Below, piece by piece: positions 17,635 through 26,410 of a stretch of 64,000 nucleotides of DNA. This stretch comes from Planctomycetaceae bacterium (GTDB lineage Bacteria > Planctomycetota > Planctomycetia > Planctomycetales > Planctomycetaceae). The notes under the pieces were generated by a model that saw nothing but the letters and a program-made list of their open reading frames with translations, searched no databases and was not told the origin of the DNA. Within the stretch, counting starts at the first letter, position 1. Every line of letters starts with the position of its first letter. The translations under genes were made by a program, and so were the position numbers. Location: positions 1-64,000 of the forward strand of contig JAEUII010000159.1 in NCBI GenBank assembly GCA_016795145.1, given 5' to 3'.

Positions 17635-18095
17635 TCAGACTCCTGCATGGCAGCATCCAGAAAGATCTGCGGATCTCTCATGTAGCGAACCAGCGAAAAT
17701 GCCGCGTTCGGGTTGTCACCGTTTGGTTTATGTTCCACTACAACGGTCACCTGCAAGAGGCCGGTGACGCCACCATCGGTGACCTCCGCACTCCACTCCC
17801 ATGTTCCCTCTTCGTCGTCAGAGAACTTGTTCCCGTCTGATGACGTGGCTTCACTTACACCGCTGACAATTTCTCCCATGACTGCTTCACACCGCAACAC
17901 CGCTTCCGACTGAAGCCTCGCGGCAATCTCCGAACGCTGTCCTGTGTTCAGGGCGAACATAATCACGGTCAATGCGCCGAGAAAGATTGCGACTGAGATC
18001 AGAACTTCCAGGAGCGAAAGTCCTCGCCTCCGATCGGCATGCGATGATCTTTTCGCCAGCGGCCTATGATTCGGACGTTTGATAACGGAGATCAT
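17631..18095 (-). CDS. gspI: Minor pseudopilin GspI-like
   Basis: This is a 154-aa protein with a basic leader ending in RRG and the helix LSLLEVLISVAIFLGALTVIMFAL, a class III (prepilin peptidase) signal with Glu at +5. A small globular domain follows, ending near a segment that fits a pilin beta-sheet (WEWSAEVTDGG). It has four-base overlaps with gspH and gspJ. By position and length it is GspI, which forms the tip complex with J and K. Confidence 0.8.
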   Translation of the reverse strand: MISVIKRPNHRPLAKRSSHADRRRGLSLLEVLISVAIFLGALTVIMFALNTGQRSEIAARLQSEAVLRCEAVMGEIVSGVSEATSSDGNKFSDDEEGTWEWSAEVTDGGVTGLLQVTVVVEHKPNGDNPNAAFSLVRYMRDPQIFLDAAMQESE

Positions 18096-18703
18096 TGCGA
18101 TTCCTCCATTACAAACACCTGAGTCGCCCGAACAGCTCCGGTTAGTCCGCGCACGGAGATTTCCGATGTGCGTCGATCCGTCGTCATGATACGGAACGTT
18201 CGGTCTTCTGCTGTCCCGTCGAACCGGAAGACAATCGGTTTCGACCAGGTCTTGCCTGCCAGTTCACCCGCATTCGACAGCTGGTTAAACGCTTCGGCTT
18301 CCAGGTTTTCCGCACCGGATTCGTCACCGTCCATTGCTGCAATCATGAGTTCTTCGTCGAGCTCACCGGACTCCAGAGCCACTCGAATGTCTTCCGTGTC
18401 TTCTGAATAATTGTTCGCGAGGCCAGGATTAGGCTCGGCCGGTATCGCGACAAAGAACTGTCCGTTCACCTCGTACCGAAAATGATAGTCAACCCCCGCT
18501 TCGATCGCGTAACGTCGAGCATTTGCGAGAGTCTCTCGAACAAGGTCAGCAGCTTCCTGGACTTTGCCATTCTTTAATCGGTCCATCATCGGCGGAACAG
18601 CGATGGACGTGACCGTGATGAGGATCGCCAGTACCAGCATCAGCTCAAACAGCGAAAAAGCGCTGCGAACTCCAGGAGTTGGGATGGATGCGACCCGTTT
18701 CAC
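18092..18703 (-). CDS. gspH: Minor pseudopilin GspH-like
   Basis: This is a 203-aa protein. The hydrophobic helix starts at FSLFELMLVLAILITVTSIAVPPMMDRL with Glu at +5, but the residue before it is Ala (VRSA) rather than the usual Gly, an unusual prepilin peptidase site. The C-terminal domain (AADLVRETLANARRYAIEAG, then beta strands) matches the GspH/FimT pattern. It starts 133 bases after the gspG stop, downstream of a strong terminator, and overlaps gspI by four bases. Confidence 0.82.
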   Translation of the reverse strand: MKRVASIPTPGVRSAFSLFELMLVLAILITVTSIAVPPMMDRLKNGKVQEAADLVRETLANARRYAIEAGVDYHFRYEVNGQFFVAIPAEPNPGLANNYSEDTEDIRVALESGELDEELMIAAMDGDESGAENLEAEAFNQLSNAGELAGKTWSKPIVFRFDGTAEDRTFRIMTTDRRTSEISVRGLTGAVRATQVFVMEESQ

Positions 18704-18755
18704 AGTTCACCAAATTCAGAGGTAGCTGATTCAGGACGGCGACCCAAAAACAACA

Positions 18756-18795
18756 CGGCCCCACCGAGAGGTCTGAAACACTCCCGTTGGGGCCG
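18756..18795 (-). terminator. Intrinsic terminator between gspG and gspH
   Basis: Read on the - strand, an 8-bp perfect stem (CGGCCCCA with TGGGGCCG, + strand 18756-18763 and 18788-18795) is followed inward by six more pairs including one wobble, with a 10-base loop. Immediately 3' is a T-rich run ending in five Ts (18746-18750 on the opposite strand). It is a textbook Rho-independent terminator 42 bases after gspG and 53 bases before gspH, so it should let the major pseudopilin be made in excess over the minor ones. Confidence 0.85.
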
Positions 18796-18836
18796 AAACG
18801 TCTTCCTGATTTCGAGCCTTCCGGGAAGGCACAGAA

Positions 18837-19325
18837 CTATTTGTTTGTGTTGGCGATGCTCGTCCAGTTGTTGATGTCATCCCCTTCGCCACCATTGTCC
18901 TGCTGGTCTGGTCCGCTTGACCAAACGGCCGGCTTCAGAGCGTTCGATTTCTTGCTGTGGCCGTCGCCATTCCATTCGTAGTGCAGAACATTTCCCCAGG
19001 CGTCAGTTGGAAGTTCGCCCATATATGGAGGCAGCTTTCGTCCTTTATATGGCTGAGGATTCATCATCTGATCCCAGGCTTCCTGTCCGCTCGCCTTCAG
19101 GTAAGTGCCGTCGTGGTCAGCCGCCCAGGCACCGACTGGTGTTTTCTCAACCGACTTAATTGTGGCTTCCGTGGCCATGATATTGGCCTTCTGCTGCTGT
19201 CCCACAAGGTTCGGGACAACCATCGCTGCAATGACAAGAATAATGGCCAGCACGATCAGCAGTTCAAGAAGAGTGAAACCACCGCGATCGTGTCGGGACA
19301 CCAAAATGACGTTTTGCTTTTTCAT
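18837..19325 (-). CDS. gspG: Major pseudopilin GspG
   Basis: This is a 162-aa protein. The leader ends in DRGG, then FTLLELLIVLAIILVIAAMVVPNL with Glu at +5. The C-terminal half has the GspG calcium-site pattern: LPTDAWGNVLHYEWNGDG and then WSSGPDQQDNGGEGDDINNW, where the Asp residues and backbone ligate calcium in known GspG structures. It polymerises into the pseudopilus that pushes substrates out. It is followed by a strong terminator and preceded by a 137-base gap that could hold its own promoter. Confidence 0.93.
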   Translation of the reverse strand: MKKQNVILVSRHDRGGFTLLELLIVLAIILVIAAMVVPNLVGQQQKANIMATEATIKSVEKTPVGAWAADHDGTYLKASGQEAWDQMMNPQPYKGRKLPPYMGELPTDAWGNVLHYEWNGDGHSKKSNALKPAVWSSGPDQQDNGGEGDDINNWTSIANTNK

Positions 19326-19462
19326 GATCTATGCTCGTTCGAAGACATTCAAAAAGTTCTGATTCCATTCGGGTCAGGAACAAATCCCCGTTTCCGGCTA
19401 AACACCGGAGCACCCACAAATGGATCTGCGGACGACACTAATTCGTTCAGAAATCTCAATCA

Positions 19463-20671
19463 TTACGCAGTTGCTGACATATTCAACACGGGAAGCAACA
19501 ATGCCGCAATCACAAAGGTCACAACGACGGCCATGACCAGCAACATCGCCGGTTCCAGGAGTCGCACAACCATCTCGATTCGTCGGCTGGTGCGTTTCTC
19601 CAGGTTGTCCGCTACGCCGATCAGCACATTCTCCAGATTATTGGCCTCTTCGCCAACAGCAATCATCTCAATCAGGTCACGGGAAAACTGGCCGCTGGCT
19701 CGAAGTGGAACCGCCAGCGACTCACCACTACTGACGTTATCCGCAGCGTTTCCAATTGCCTCCGCAAGTACAACATTGCCGCTAGCGTCTTTGGCAATGC
19801 GCAGTGACTGAAGAATGGGGACTCCGTTTCGCAACAGTGTGCCAAGCATTCGGCAGAAGCGAGCAACAGCCAGACTCTGGAGAATCCCTCCGAGTCCCGG
19901 CACTTTCAGTTTCCAGAGATCCAGTAGCCTGGTCCCCTCAGGGGTCTGAAAGTAGTAGATGATCCCGCCAATTACGCCACACACACCAAGCGCTACAAGG
20001 ATACCATGCTGCTGAATCACGTTGCTGATCCCCAGCAGCGTCGTTGTGGCCCAGGGCAGCGAGCCCTGATCCTTCATGCGCGCAAAGATTGCTTCGAACT
20101 CCGGAACGAACCAGACCATCATCACGGTCACAATGGTAAAGCCAACGATCATCAGGAACAGTGGATACACCATTGCCCCGGTGACCTTCCCCTTGAGTTC
20201 TTCCTGATGCTCGTTGAACGCAGCGATCCGGGCCAGAACTTCTTCAAGGAAACCACCTTCCTCGCCGGCCTTCACCATACTGACCGACAGGAAGTTGAAC
20301 GTTCTGGGATGACGCCGCATAGCATCATTCAGACGGCTACCATCGGCAACCTGTTCCCGGACATCCTGAACGACCGCCCTGAGTACCGGCTGGGAGGTTT
20401 GTTCTTCCAGTAACTGCAGCGAGCGGAGCAGCGGGACCCCCGACTTGAGCAGGTCGGCCAGCTGATTATAGAACACCGTCAGGTACCGCGAGGCCACTCG
20501 GCGGGAACCAGCGGCGGCCTGCTGTTTTGCGGATTCCGAAAGTGCGACACTGATGGGAAACAAACTGCGCGACGTGAGCACTGCCAGCGCATCTTTCTCG
20601 CTGGTTGCACTTAAGGTTCCGGACACCTGCTTTCCGGAGAGCTCACGAGCCTGATATTTGAATTCCGGCAT
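19463..20671 (-). CDS. gspF: Type II secretion inner-membrane platform protein GspF
   Basis: This is a 402-aa protein with two GspF/PilC cytoplasmic helical domains (about 65-165 and 270-370) and three transmembrane helices (about 168-190, 218-238, 375-397). Family signatures are visible: FYNQLADLLKSGVPLLRSLQLL in the first domain, MVKAGEEGGFLEEVLARIA, and FCRMLGTLLRNGVPILQSL with IAVGEEANNLENVL in the second. The length matches the family (about 400 aa). It is the membrane platform that couples the GspE ATPase to pseudopilus assembly. It lies 65 bases downstream of gspE. Confidence 0.95.
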   Translation of the reverse strand: MPEFKYQARELSGKQVSGTLSATSEKDALAVLTSRSLFPISVALSESAKQQAAAGSRRVASRYLTVFYNQLADLLKSGVPLLRSLQLLEEQTSQPVLRAVVQDVREQVADGSRLNDAMRRHPRTFNFLSVSMVKAGEEGGFLEEVLARIAAFNEHQEELKGKVTGAMVYPLFLMIVGFTIVTVMMVWFVPEFEAIFARMKDQGSLPWATTTLLGISNVIQQHGILVALGVCGVIGGIIYYFQTPEGTRLLDLWKLKVPGLGGILQSLAVARFCRMLGTLLRNGVPILQSLRIAKDASGNVVLAEAIGNAADNVSSGESLAVPLRASGQFSRDLIEMIAVGEEANNLENVLIGVADNLEKRTSRRIEMVVRLLEPAMLLVMAVVVTFVIAALLLPVLNMSATA

Positions 20672-20736
20672 GGTTCGTTACTGACTGTCTCAAATCACTC
20701 GGTACCTGCAATCCCTGTCATTCCGCAGCAGTTCTT

Positions 20737-22422
20737 CTAGCCAACAATGTCGCCCCGCGTAATTCGTACGACTTCATCCACGCTTGTGACTCCCGCGATG
20801 ACTTGTTCCCAGCCACTCGACCGGAGAGTTGTCATTCCCGCCTTCAACGCGTAATCACGAATATCCGTGCTGCTCTTCTGTTCGACGCACATGCGTTGAA
20901 TTACAGGATCAGTTCTCAGCAATTCGAACACACCAATTCGTCCTGCGTATCCAGTGTCGCGGCATTCTCGGCACCCTTTTGGTTCATAAACGACGTCAGT
21001 CTGGTCCGAAGGAATGTCTGCGGGAAGGTCCATCTTGCTGAGAGGAGTTGCGACTTTGCAGTGCGGACACAGTCGACGAACAAGTCGCTGAGCCAGAATA
21101 CCCTCGACCGTGCTGGCCACGAGGTAAGGTTCCACGCCCATATCCACCAGTCGAGTGAACGCGCTGGGGGCATCATTGGTGTGGAGTGTGCTGAATACCA
21201 GGTGTCCGGTGAGGGAGGCCTGAATCGCAGCCTGAGCTGTTTCACCGTCTCGAATTTCTCCGATCAGCACCACATCCGGGTCATGTCGAAGAATGCTTCG
21301 AAGACCTGCAGCGAAGGTCAACCCGATTCGACTGTGCACCTGAATCTGGCTGATGCCATCCATCTGATATTCGACTGGGTCTTCTACTGTGATGATCTTG
21401 ATCGTCGGGTCTTTGATTTCGTTTAACGCGCTGTAGAGGGTTGTTGACTTACCGCTACCGGTAGGACCAGTGACCAGGACAATTCCGTGCGGAAGATCGA
21501 TCAGCTGTCGATAGATCTTCGAGACGGAGGGAGGCATCCCCACAGCTTTCAGGTCGAACTTCATTCGAGCTTTATCCAAAAGTCGCATGACGACACCTTC
21601 GCCATGCAACATTGGAATAATGGACACTCGAACGTCGACTTCTCGTCCGGAGACTCGCAGCTTGATACGTCCGTCCTGAGGCAGACGCTTTTCGGCGATG
21701 TTCAGGTGCGACATGATCTTCAGGCGTGTCACAATCGCGTTATAGAACTGAGCAATTTCGGGAGGTGTTGGCTGGACTCGCAGCATTCCGTCCAGACGAA
21801 ACCGCACGCGCATCCCGTTTTCCTGCGGCTCGATGTGGACGTCACTGGTCTGCAGCTTGACGGCTTCCATCAGCAGCTCGTTAACCAGTTTGATCACCGA
21901 CGGTGCCTGAGCACCTTCTGCAAGTTCGCCAAAATCTTCGTTGATCTCTTCGAGCAGCTCAATGCCTTCTTCGCTGCGCCGGCGAACAAGTTCATTGATC
22001 GTGTCACCACCCACACCCAGCAGTTCATGAATGCGACTGCCGAGTTCACCACTTCGGGTCAATACTGGGGAGAGTTTGAAGCCACTGACGGTGCTAAGCT
22101 CGTCGAGCCCTTCAAGGTTCAGCGGGTCTGCTGTTGCAACAACGACATGGCCGTTCTGTCGGTAAAGTGGCAGCAACGAATGGCGATAGATCGCTGACGT
22201 TGGGAATTTCGTCAGCAGATCAGTGTCGACCTGAATCTCTTTCAGGTCGACATAGTCCATTCCAAATTCGGTCGACAGGGTCCTCAGCAGCTTGTCTTCA
22301 GTGATAGCGCCCGTCTTGATCAGAGCCTGGTCGATCCGCATGCCACCATGAGCGTCACGAGCAGACTGAACCTGTTCGCGGGTGACAATGCCTTCGTTAA
22401 CAAGAAGCTGACCGAGTTCCAT
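20737..22422 (-). CDS. gspE: Type II secretion ATPase GspE
   Basis: This is a 561-aa secretion ATPase. An N-terminal MshEN/T2SSE_N region (about 1-150) precedes the N2 and ATPase domains. Walker [11 protein letters not shown] lies near residue 316, the Walker B segment [13 protein letters not shown] near 384, and the His-box [15 protein letters not shown] follows. Two Cys pairs (CPHC about 454, CREC about 485) form the zinc site of GspE/PilB proteins. It powers pseudopilus assembly at the cytoplasmic face with GspF. No gspL (its usual membrane anchor) is found in the cluster. It could equally be annotated PilB-like, but the H-I-J-K neighbours favour T2SS. Confidence 0.94.
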   Translation of the reverse strand: MELGQLLVNEGIVTREQVQSARDAHGGMRIDQALIKTGAITEDKLLRTLSTEFGMDYVDLKEIQVDTDLLTKFPTSAIYRHSLLPLYRQNGHVVVATADPLNLEGLDELSTVSGFKLSPVLTRSGELGSRIHELLGVGGDTINELVRRRSEEGIELLEEINEDFGELAEGAQAPSVIKLVNELLMEAVKLQTSDVHIEPQENGMRVRFRLDGMLRVQPTPPEIAQFYNAIVTRLKIMSHLNIAEKRLPQDGRIKLRVSGREVDVRVSIIPMLHGEGVVMRLLDKARMKFDLKAVGMPPSVSKIYRQLIDLPHGIVLVTGPTGSGKSTTLYSALNEIKDPTIKIITVEDPVEYQMDGISQIQVHSRIGLTFAAGLRSILRHDPDVVLIGEIRDGETAQAAIQASLTGHLVFSTLHTNDAPSAFTRLVDMGVEPYLVASTVEGILAQRLVRRLCPHCKVATPLSKMDLPADIPSDQTDVVYEPKGCRECRDTGYAGRIGVFELLRTDPVIQRMCVEQKSSTDIRDYALKAGMTTLRSSGWEQVIAGVTSVDEVVRITRGDIVG

Positions 22423-22499
22423 TGCAGGTCTTTGGCACGGTTAAGGACAAACGAAAAGAACGTCGCAACATCGATGATTCGGCTGGTTCGAGTCGGCCA

Positions 22500-25400
22500 C
22501 TATCGGCCGCCTCGTCCTCCTCCGAAACCACCGCCACCAAATCCGCCACCACCCATTCCGCCGCCACCGAAACCACCTCGTCCGCCACCGAATCCGCCGC
22601 CACCAAAGGGGCTCATTCCACCGCCGCCGAATGGTGATGCACCAGTTGCACCGCCACTCGATCGCTGACGCATACGGTCCTGCATCATCTGCTGGAATGG
22701 ATCGGTTGCTGGTTGAGCATTGTTGCTTGGGGTGTTTCCACCGTTGTTGCTGTTGGAATTCCCTGAAGTAGACGGTCGACTGGCACTTGTCGTGACGCGA
22801 GGAAACAATGACTGAAGCGACTGCTGAACCATTCCCGCATCCGCATGCTTCAACTGCACGACTCGAATTGTGCGGTTTGCCTTCTGAGCTGCGAGGTCCT
22901 GTTCTTTGACCATCGCACTGACCTTGGTAAAGAGTGCTTCGCTGGACGAAACAATCAGTGAACTGGTCTGCCGGTCGATCGCAATTGTCATCTGCACTCC
23001 CTGAGGCTCGTTGCGATTTCCACCGCCACCGCCGCCTCCGAACATCTGAGCCAAAGGATTATTCTGCTGCTGACGACCGCCAGCGGGTTCGAGATATGGT
23101 TTGAAGGCGTCGTTCACCATCGTCGCCATGTCGTCGATATCGGCATACAGGACTTCGATGCGCCGAGGCTGCAGTTCGCGAAGTGATTCCGGGATATCGT
23201 TCGAATCCAGAACCTCAAGAAGCTTCTCTGCTTCATCGACAGCAGACTGAGGTCCAGTGATGAAGAGTGAATTCGAACGAGCATCGGGGATGATTCGCAG
23301 TGTCTGTGGATTCATGCCGATCCCCGACAATCCGGTCATATTCGATACGGAGTCAGTAATTGGGCGAAACATGCTGCCAAGGCTGAAGCCACTATCTGCA
23401 GCTGTACTTGTCACACTGCTGCTTGGGATCAGCTGCTCAAGAAGGGCGGCCGTTTCCGTAGCGTCGGAAGCCTGAAGGTAGAACACTGTCCAGCGCGTTC
23501 GATAGGGAACGGACTGCTGAAGAAAGTCCATCGTCTCCTCAAGCCGGTCCAGAGCATCTTCGTCTTCAGACAGCAGTAGCAATTCGTCGCCATCCACGAC
23601 GATCTGAATTCCATCAATTCGAGCGGAAGTTGACGGTTCATCCTGAGCACTCACGGGAATGTATCCACGTTTGGTGGTTCGCTCGCTGGCGGCCTGTGGA
23701 TCGATCGCCTGAGGCTTGACGTTCTGGCCCTGATCGTATCCCCGTTCTTCTGTTTCCAAACCTTCGCCTGGTTTTGAAGGAGTTTTCAGGTCACGAATTG
23801 GTCCGGTCTTTTGGGGGACAACAATTCGAATGGGGGTCTTCTCTTCTGACTCCCATTCCTTCTGCAGGTACTGGAAGAACTCGTTCGGGTCTCGTCCGCG
23901 AAGTGAATAGCGACGAATCGTTCCGCCTTCGCCCTTAGTGCGAACTCCCGTGCCTGGTTCGCCAAGGTCCAGCAGTACTTTCTTGATTTGTTCCACCTGC
24001 GCAGCAGAACCCTTCACAATGATTCGGTTGCCGTACAGGTCTGTTTCAACGGTTGGAGCTGCTGTGCCTTCTGACACAAACAGATTCCGAAGCGTTGCCG
24101 CTGCACTCAGAGGATCCATTTTCACCAGAGGAATGACAGCAACTGAACCCGCTGCACCACTTCCATCTGTAAATGCTCTGATCCATTCCGCAACCGTTTC
24201 GTGCTGTCGAGCTGTCGCAAAGATGTGAACTGTTCCTGCCTGACCGTCTTCGTTGACGACAACGCCGGGCATCATGGCGGTAATGCTCTGAGCCACCTGA
24301 TCTGCTCGACCGGCAACCTTATAGACTTTCAGGTACGGTCCTGTGTTGTCTTCACGTGAGAATTTCTCGCCGCCTGGTCCTTCAGAGATATCAATCGCCT
24401 TGACGATTTCTTCGACCAGTTTCTGTTCGTCAGGTGAAGCCGTCACCAGCAAACTATTGGTGCGGGTATCTGAGAAGACCTTGATCGTGGCCGCTGCAGT
24501 TGGAGCCGCTGCGGGCTGGAATGGACTTCCGCCGCGACGATCGCCGCCAGCACCTGCACTGACATTTGCAACACCCTGTCGCATCCCAAACTGAGCAAGA
24601 AGCATGAACTCCGCTTCTTCGACGTTGATGTTCTTGAGGTAATAAGACTTGAACTCCAGTGCTTCCTTTCGCTTCTTCAGCGAACTGTCGATGTAGGTCT
24701 TGATGCGACGAAGATTGGAGCCGGTATCGGCGATAATGATCGTTCCCGTTTGAGTAAAGGCTGTCATCGCTCCGAGCGGCCCAAGCAACTGTTCCACTTC
24801 CTGAGCCATAACGCCGACATCAAGCTTCTCCAGAGGAATCTCGATGCGAACCACTTCGTTCTCACCAATCGTGTGAGCACCGTCAGTGACCGCCATCAAG
24901 TCGTCGACAGCCACATCGCGAATCAGGTTTGGTGGAATTGGCTTTGCGACGTTGACGCATACGAGGAACTTATCCTTCACGATCAGCGTATAGCCTTTAC
25001 GCTGAAGATATCCGTTCAGAATGTCCATCGCCTGAGTGGCAGTGTATTCGTTCGTGTCGATATGGCTGAGCGTTCCAGGTGGCGTCACTGTCAGGTCCAG
25101 CGTGTAGCCAGCCCCGGTCGCAAAATTCTGCAACAGTTGATCCCAGGGCGCGTAACGAAAATTGAATGAGAACTTCTCAATCTTCTCACCCTGTTCGATT
25201 GCTGTGTCTGAACCAAAGCTTGAAACCACCTCGGCACCAGCCGGCGGCATCTCGGTCGCCCCTGATGCACTGGCCGTGGTTGGAGCTGCACCGGGAGCTG
25301 GAACAGTGCCTGGCGGCGTTGGCACATTTGTCGGGACGGACGCTACTGTCGCCTGAGTATCCCACTTGCCCTTTTGTTCCGGTGTCAGAACGGCCAGGAA

Positions 25401-25943
25401 TTTGTCGTCCCATTCTTTGCGGAACGCATCACGTTGTTCAGGTGTTACACTAATGCCAAGAGCATCGGACGCTTTCTTTCGTTCGTCCATCAGTGCTGTG
25501 ACCTGCTTCTTCTGATCGTCCGTTAGCGCGAGGTCGGTCGCGACCCGGGCGTCAGAAAGTGCTCGCCCACCGGTTCGCTGGATGTACAACGATCGCAACA
25601 GCTTCAACTGCCGATCATCAAGAACCGCAAACACAGCCCCTGATGCTTCTTCCTTGGCTTTCTGCAGAGCAGCCTGCATCTCTTCGCGAATCTTTGTTCG
25701 CTCCGCTTCTTCCTTCACTTCCTTCATGCGAGTCAAATACGGTTCGAAAAACGATGTTGGCGGAGAACCACCTTTCATCGCTTCTGCGAGCCGAGTGGAC
25801 TGCTGTTCTGAAAGCTGGAGCTGCTCCAGCACTTCATTGCTTCGAAGCAATTCCGCTTCAGCCCCACTGCCTTGAGCAAATGCATGGGATGTGCCGCAAA
25901 GTGCTGCCACGACAATGACCAAGAATCGAAGACGTCCGACCAT
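22500..25943 (-). CDS. Secretin-like N-domain protein without visible barrel (GspD-like)
   Basis: The protein is 1147 aa from the ATG ending at 25943; the frame extends to a TTG at 25979 that overlaps a palindrome and is rejected. Residues 1-24 are a signal peptide (cleavage after AFAQ). Residues about 30-210 form a helical LTxxQ-containing region (LTDDQKKQV, LTPEQKGKW) reminiscent of Spy/CpxP. About 255-335 looks like an STN/N0 domain. At least six secretin N-type (NolW-like) modules follow to about 1050, with the recurring pattern I-x-D-x-R-x-N-SL-xV (DTRTNSLLV, DARSNSLFI, DRQTSSLIV). The last 50 residues are Gly-rich. I find no segment like the conserved secretin barrel motif (VP-x-L-G-D-I-P-x-L-G). 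It heads the gsp operon, so it probably fills part of the GspD role or stacks on another secretin. Confidence 0.8.
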   Translation of the reverse strand: MVGRLRFLVIVVAALCGTSHAFAQGSGAEAELLRSNEVLEQLQLSEQQSTRLAEAMKGGSPPTSFFEPYLTRMKEVKEEAERTKIREEMQAALQKAKEEASGAVFAVLDDRQLKLLRSLYIQRTGGRALSDARVATDLALTDDQKKQVTALMDERKKASDALGISVTPEQRDAFRKEWDDKFLAVLTPEQKGKWDTQATVASVPTNVPTPPGTVPAPGAAPTTASASGATEMPPAGAEVVSSFGSDTAIEQGEKIEKFSFNFRYAPWDQLLQNFATGAGYTLDLTVTPPGTLSHIDTNEYTATQAMDILNGYLQRKGYTLIVKDKFLVCVNVAKPIPPNLIRDVAVDDLMAVTDGAHTIGENEVVRIEIPLEKLDVGVMAQEVEQLLGPLGAMTAFTQTGTIIIADTGSNLRRIKTYIDSSLKKRKEALEFKSYYLKNINVEEAEFMLLAQFGMRQGVANVSAGAGGDRRGGSPFQPAAAPTAAATIKVFSDTRTNSLLVTASPDEQKLVEEIVKAIDISEGPGGEKFSREDNTGPYLKVYKVAGRADQVAQSITAMMPGVVVNEDGQAGTVHIFATARQHETVAEWIRAFTDGSGAAGSVAVIPLVKMDPLSAAATLRNLFVSEGTAAPTVETDLYGNRIIVKGSAAQVEQIKKVLLDLGEPGTGVRTKGEGGTIRRYSLRGRDPNEFFQYLQKEWESEEKTPIRIVVPQKTGPIRDLKTPSKPGEGLETEERGYDQGQNVKPQAIDPQAASERTTKRGYIPVSAQDEPSTSARIDGIQIVVDGDELLLLSEDEDALDRLEETMDFLQQSVPYRTRWTVFYLQASDATETAALLEQLIPSSSVTSTAADSGFSLGSMFRPITDSVSNMTGLSGIGMNPQTLRIIPDARSNSLFITGPQSAVDEAEKLLEVLDSNDIPESLRELQPRRIEVLYADIDDMATMVNDAFKPYLEPAGGRQQQNNPLAQMFGGGGGGGNRNEPQGVQMTIAIDRQTSSLIVSSSEALFTKVSAMVKEQDLAAQKANRTIRVVQLKHADAGMVQQSLQSLFPRVTTSASRPSTSGNSNSNNGGNTPSNNAQPATDPFQQMMQDRMRQRSSGGATGASPFGGGGMSPFGGGGFGGGRGGFGGGGMGGGGFGGGGFGGGRGGR
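22503..22665 (-). repeat. Gly-rich C-terminal repeat tract of the secretin-like protein
   Basis: The last 50 or so codons repeat short GGGGFGGG, GGGGMSP and GGRGG units. At the DNA level this appears as a run of CCACC/GCCACC-type triplets on the + strand. The product is a flexible low-complexity tail. Confidence 0.8.
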
Positions 25944-26410
25944 TATAGATCTCGCGGTAAATTTGTTCAGTGTGAACAAATGCTCTAAACGAATACAGGC
26001 TGTATGATTCGAAAAGTCGACCAGGTTTCACCAGTTCTCTGCACAGAATGCCTTGAAAATGGAAAGTCAGGGGAAATTGCGATGACCTTACCGATCAGGC
26101 CGAAAGAACTTGGAAAAATCAGTCGAAATTCGAAGTGCCTGGCTCGGTGAACCCATTTTTTGCGTTCCGTAGCCCTCAAACCCGGCTGACGTCTGAAAGA
26201 GTCTGCCAAATTTTGAAAACTCACGAATCGTCCGTCCGGGCTTCGGGTTTATGATCCTTAAGCGGTGACGCGCCTCAGGGATGAGCCTCGGGGTTACCGT
26301 GAATTTGAAATAGGTTCGAATCTCAAAGGAATTCCTGCGAACTTTTTAGGTCGTCGGCATCGATTTGCAAAACTGATCGACGGCATAAAGGTTCTGGAGT
26401 CGTTCTCGCC
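25944..26410. promoter_or_regulatory. Divergent intergenic region, gsp operon / EF-hand gene
   Basis: These 467 bases separate the divergent secretin-like gene (-) and the Gly-rich EF-hand gene (+). They contain the palindrome at 25961-25981. A 79-codon frame inside the region (25985-26224) looks like chance. I see no tRNA, no riboswitch I recognise and no clear sigma-70 promoter, although both promoters must be here. Confidence 0.6.
25961..25981. promoter_or_regulatory. Perfect palindrome upstream of the gsp operon (operator candidate)
   Basis: The arms ATTTGTTCA (25961-25969) and TGAACAAAT (25973-25981) are perfect inverted repeats around a GTG spacer. The site ends 17 bases before the ATG of the secretin-like gene. 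Its size and symmetry fit a dimeric repressor or activator site. The stem is too AT-rich and lacks the U-run needed for a terminator. Confidence 0.55.

Noticed and set aside
18957-19811. 284-codon + strand frame
   Set aside because: Antisense to gspG and gspF, whose motifs are unmistakable; Arg/Ser/Thr-rich shadow composition.
25944-25979. Earlier TTG start for the secretin-like gene
   Set aside because: It would place the palindrome in the coding region and add residues before a clean signal peptide; ATG at 25943 is better.
25985-26224. 79-codon frame in the divergent intergenic region
   Set aside because: No ribosome-binding site, no family pattern, and it fills the expected promoter region.
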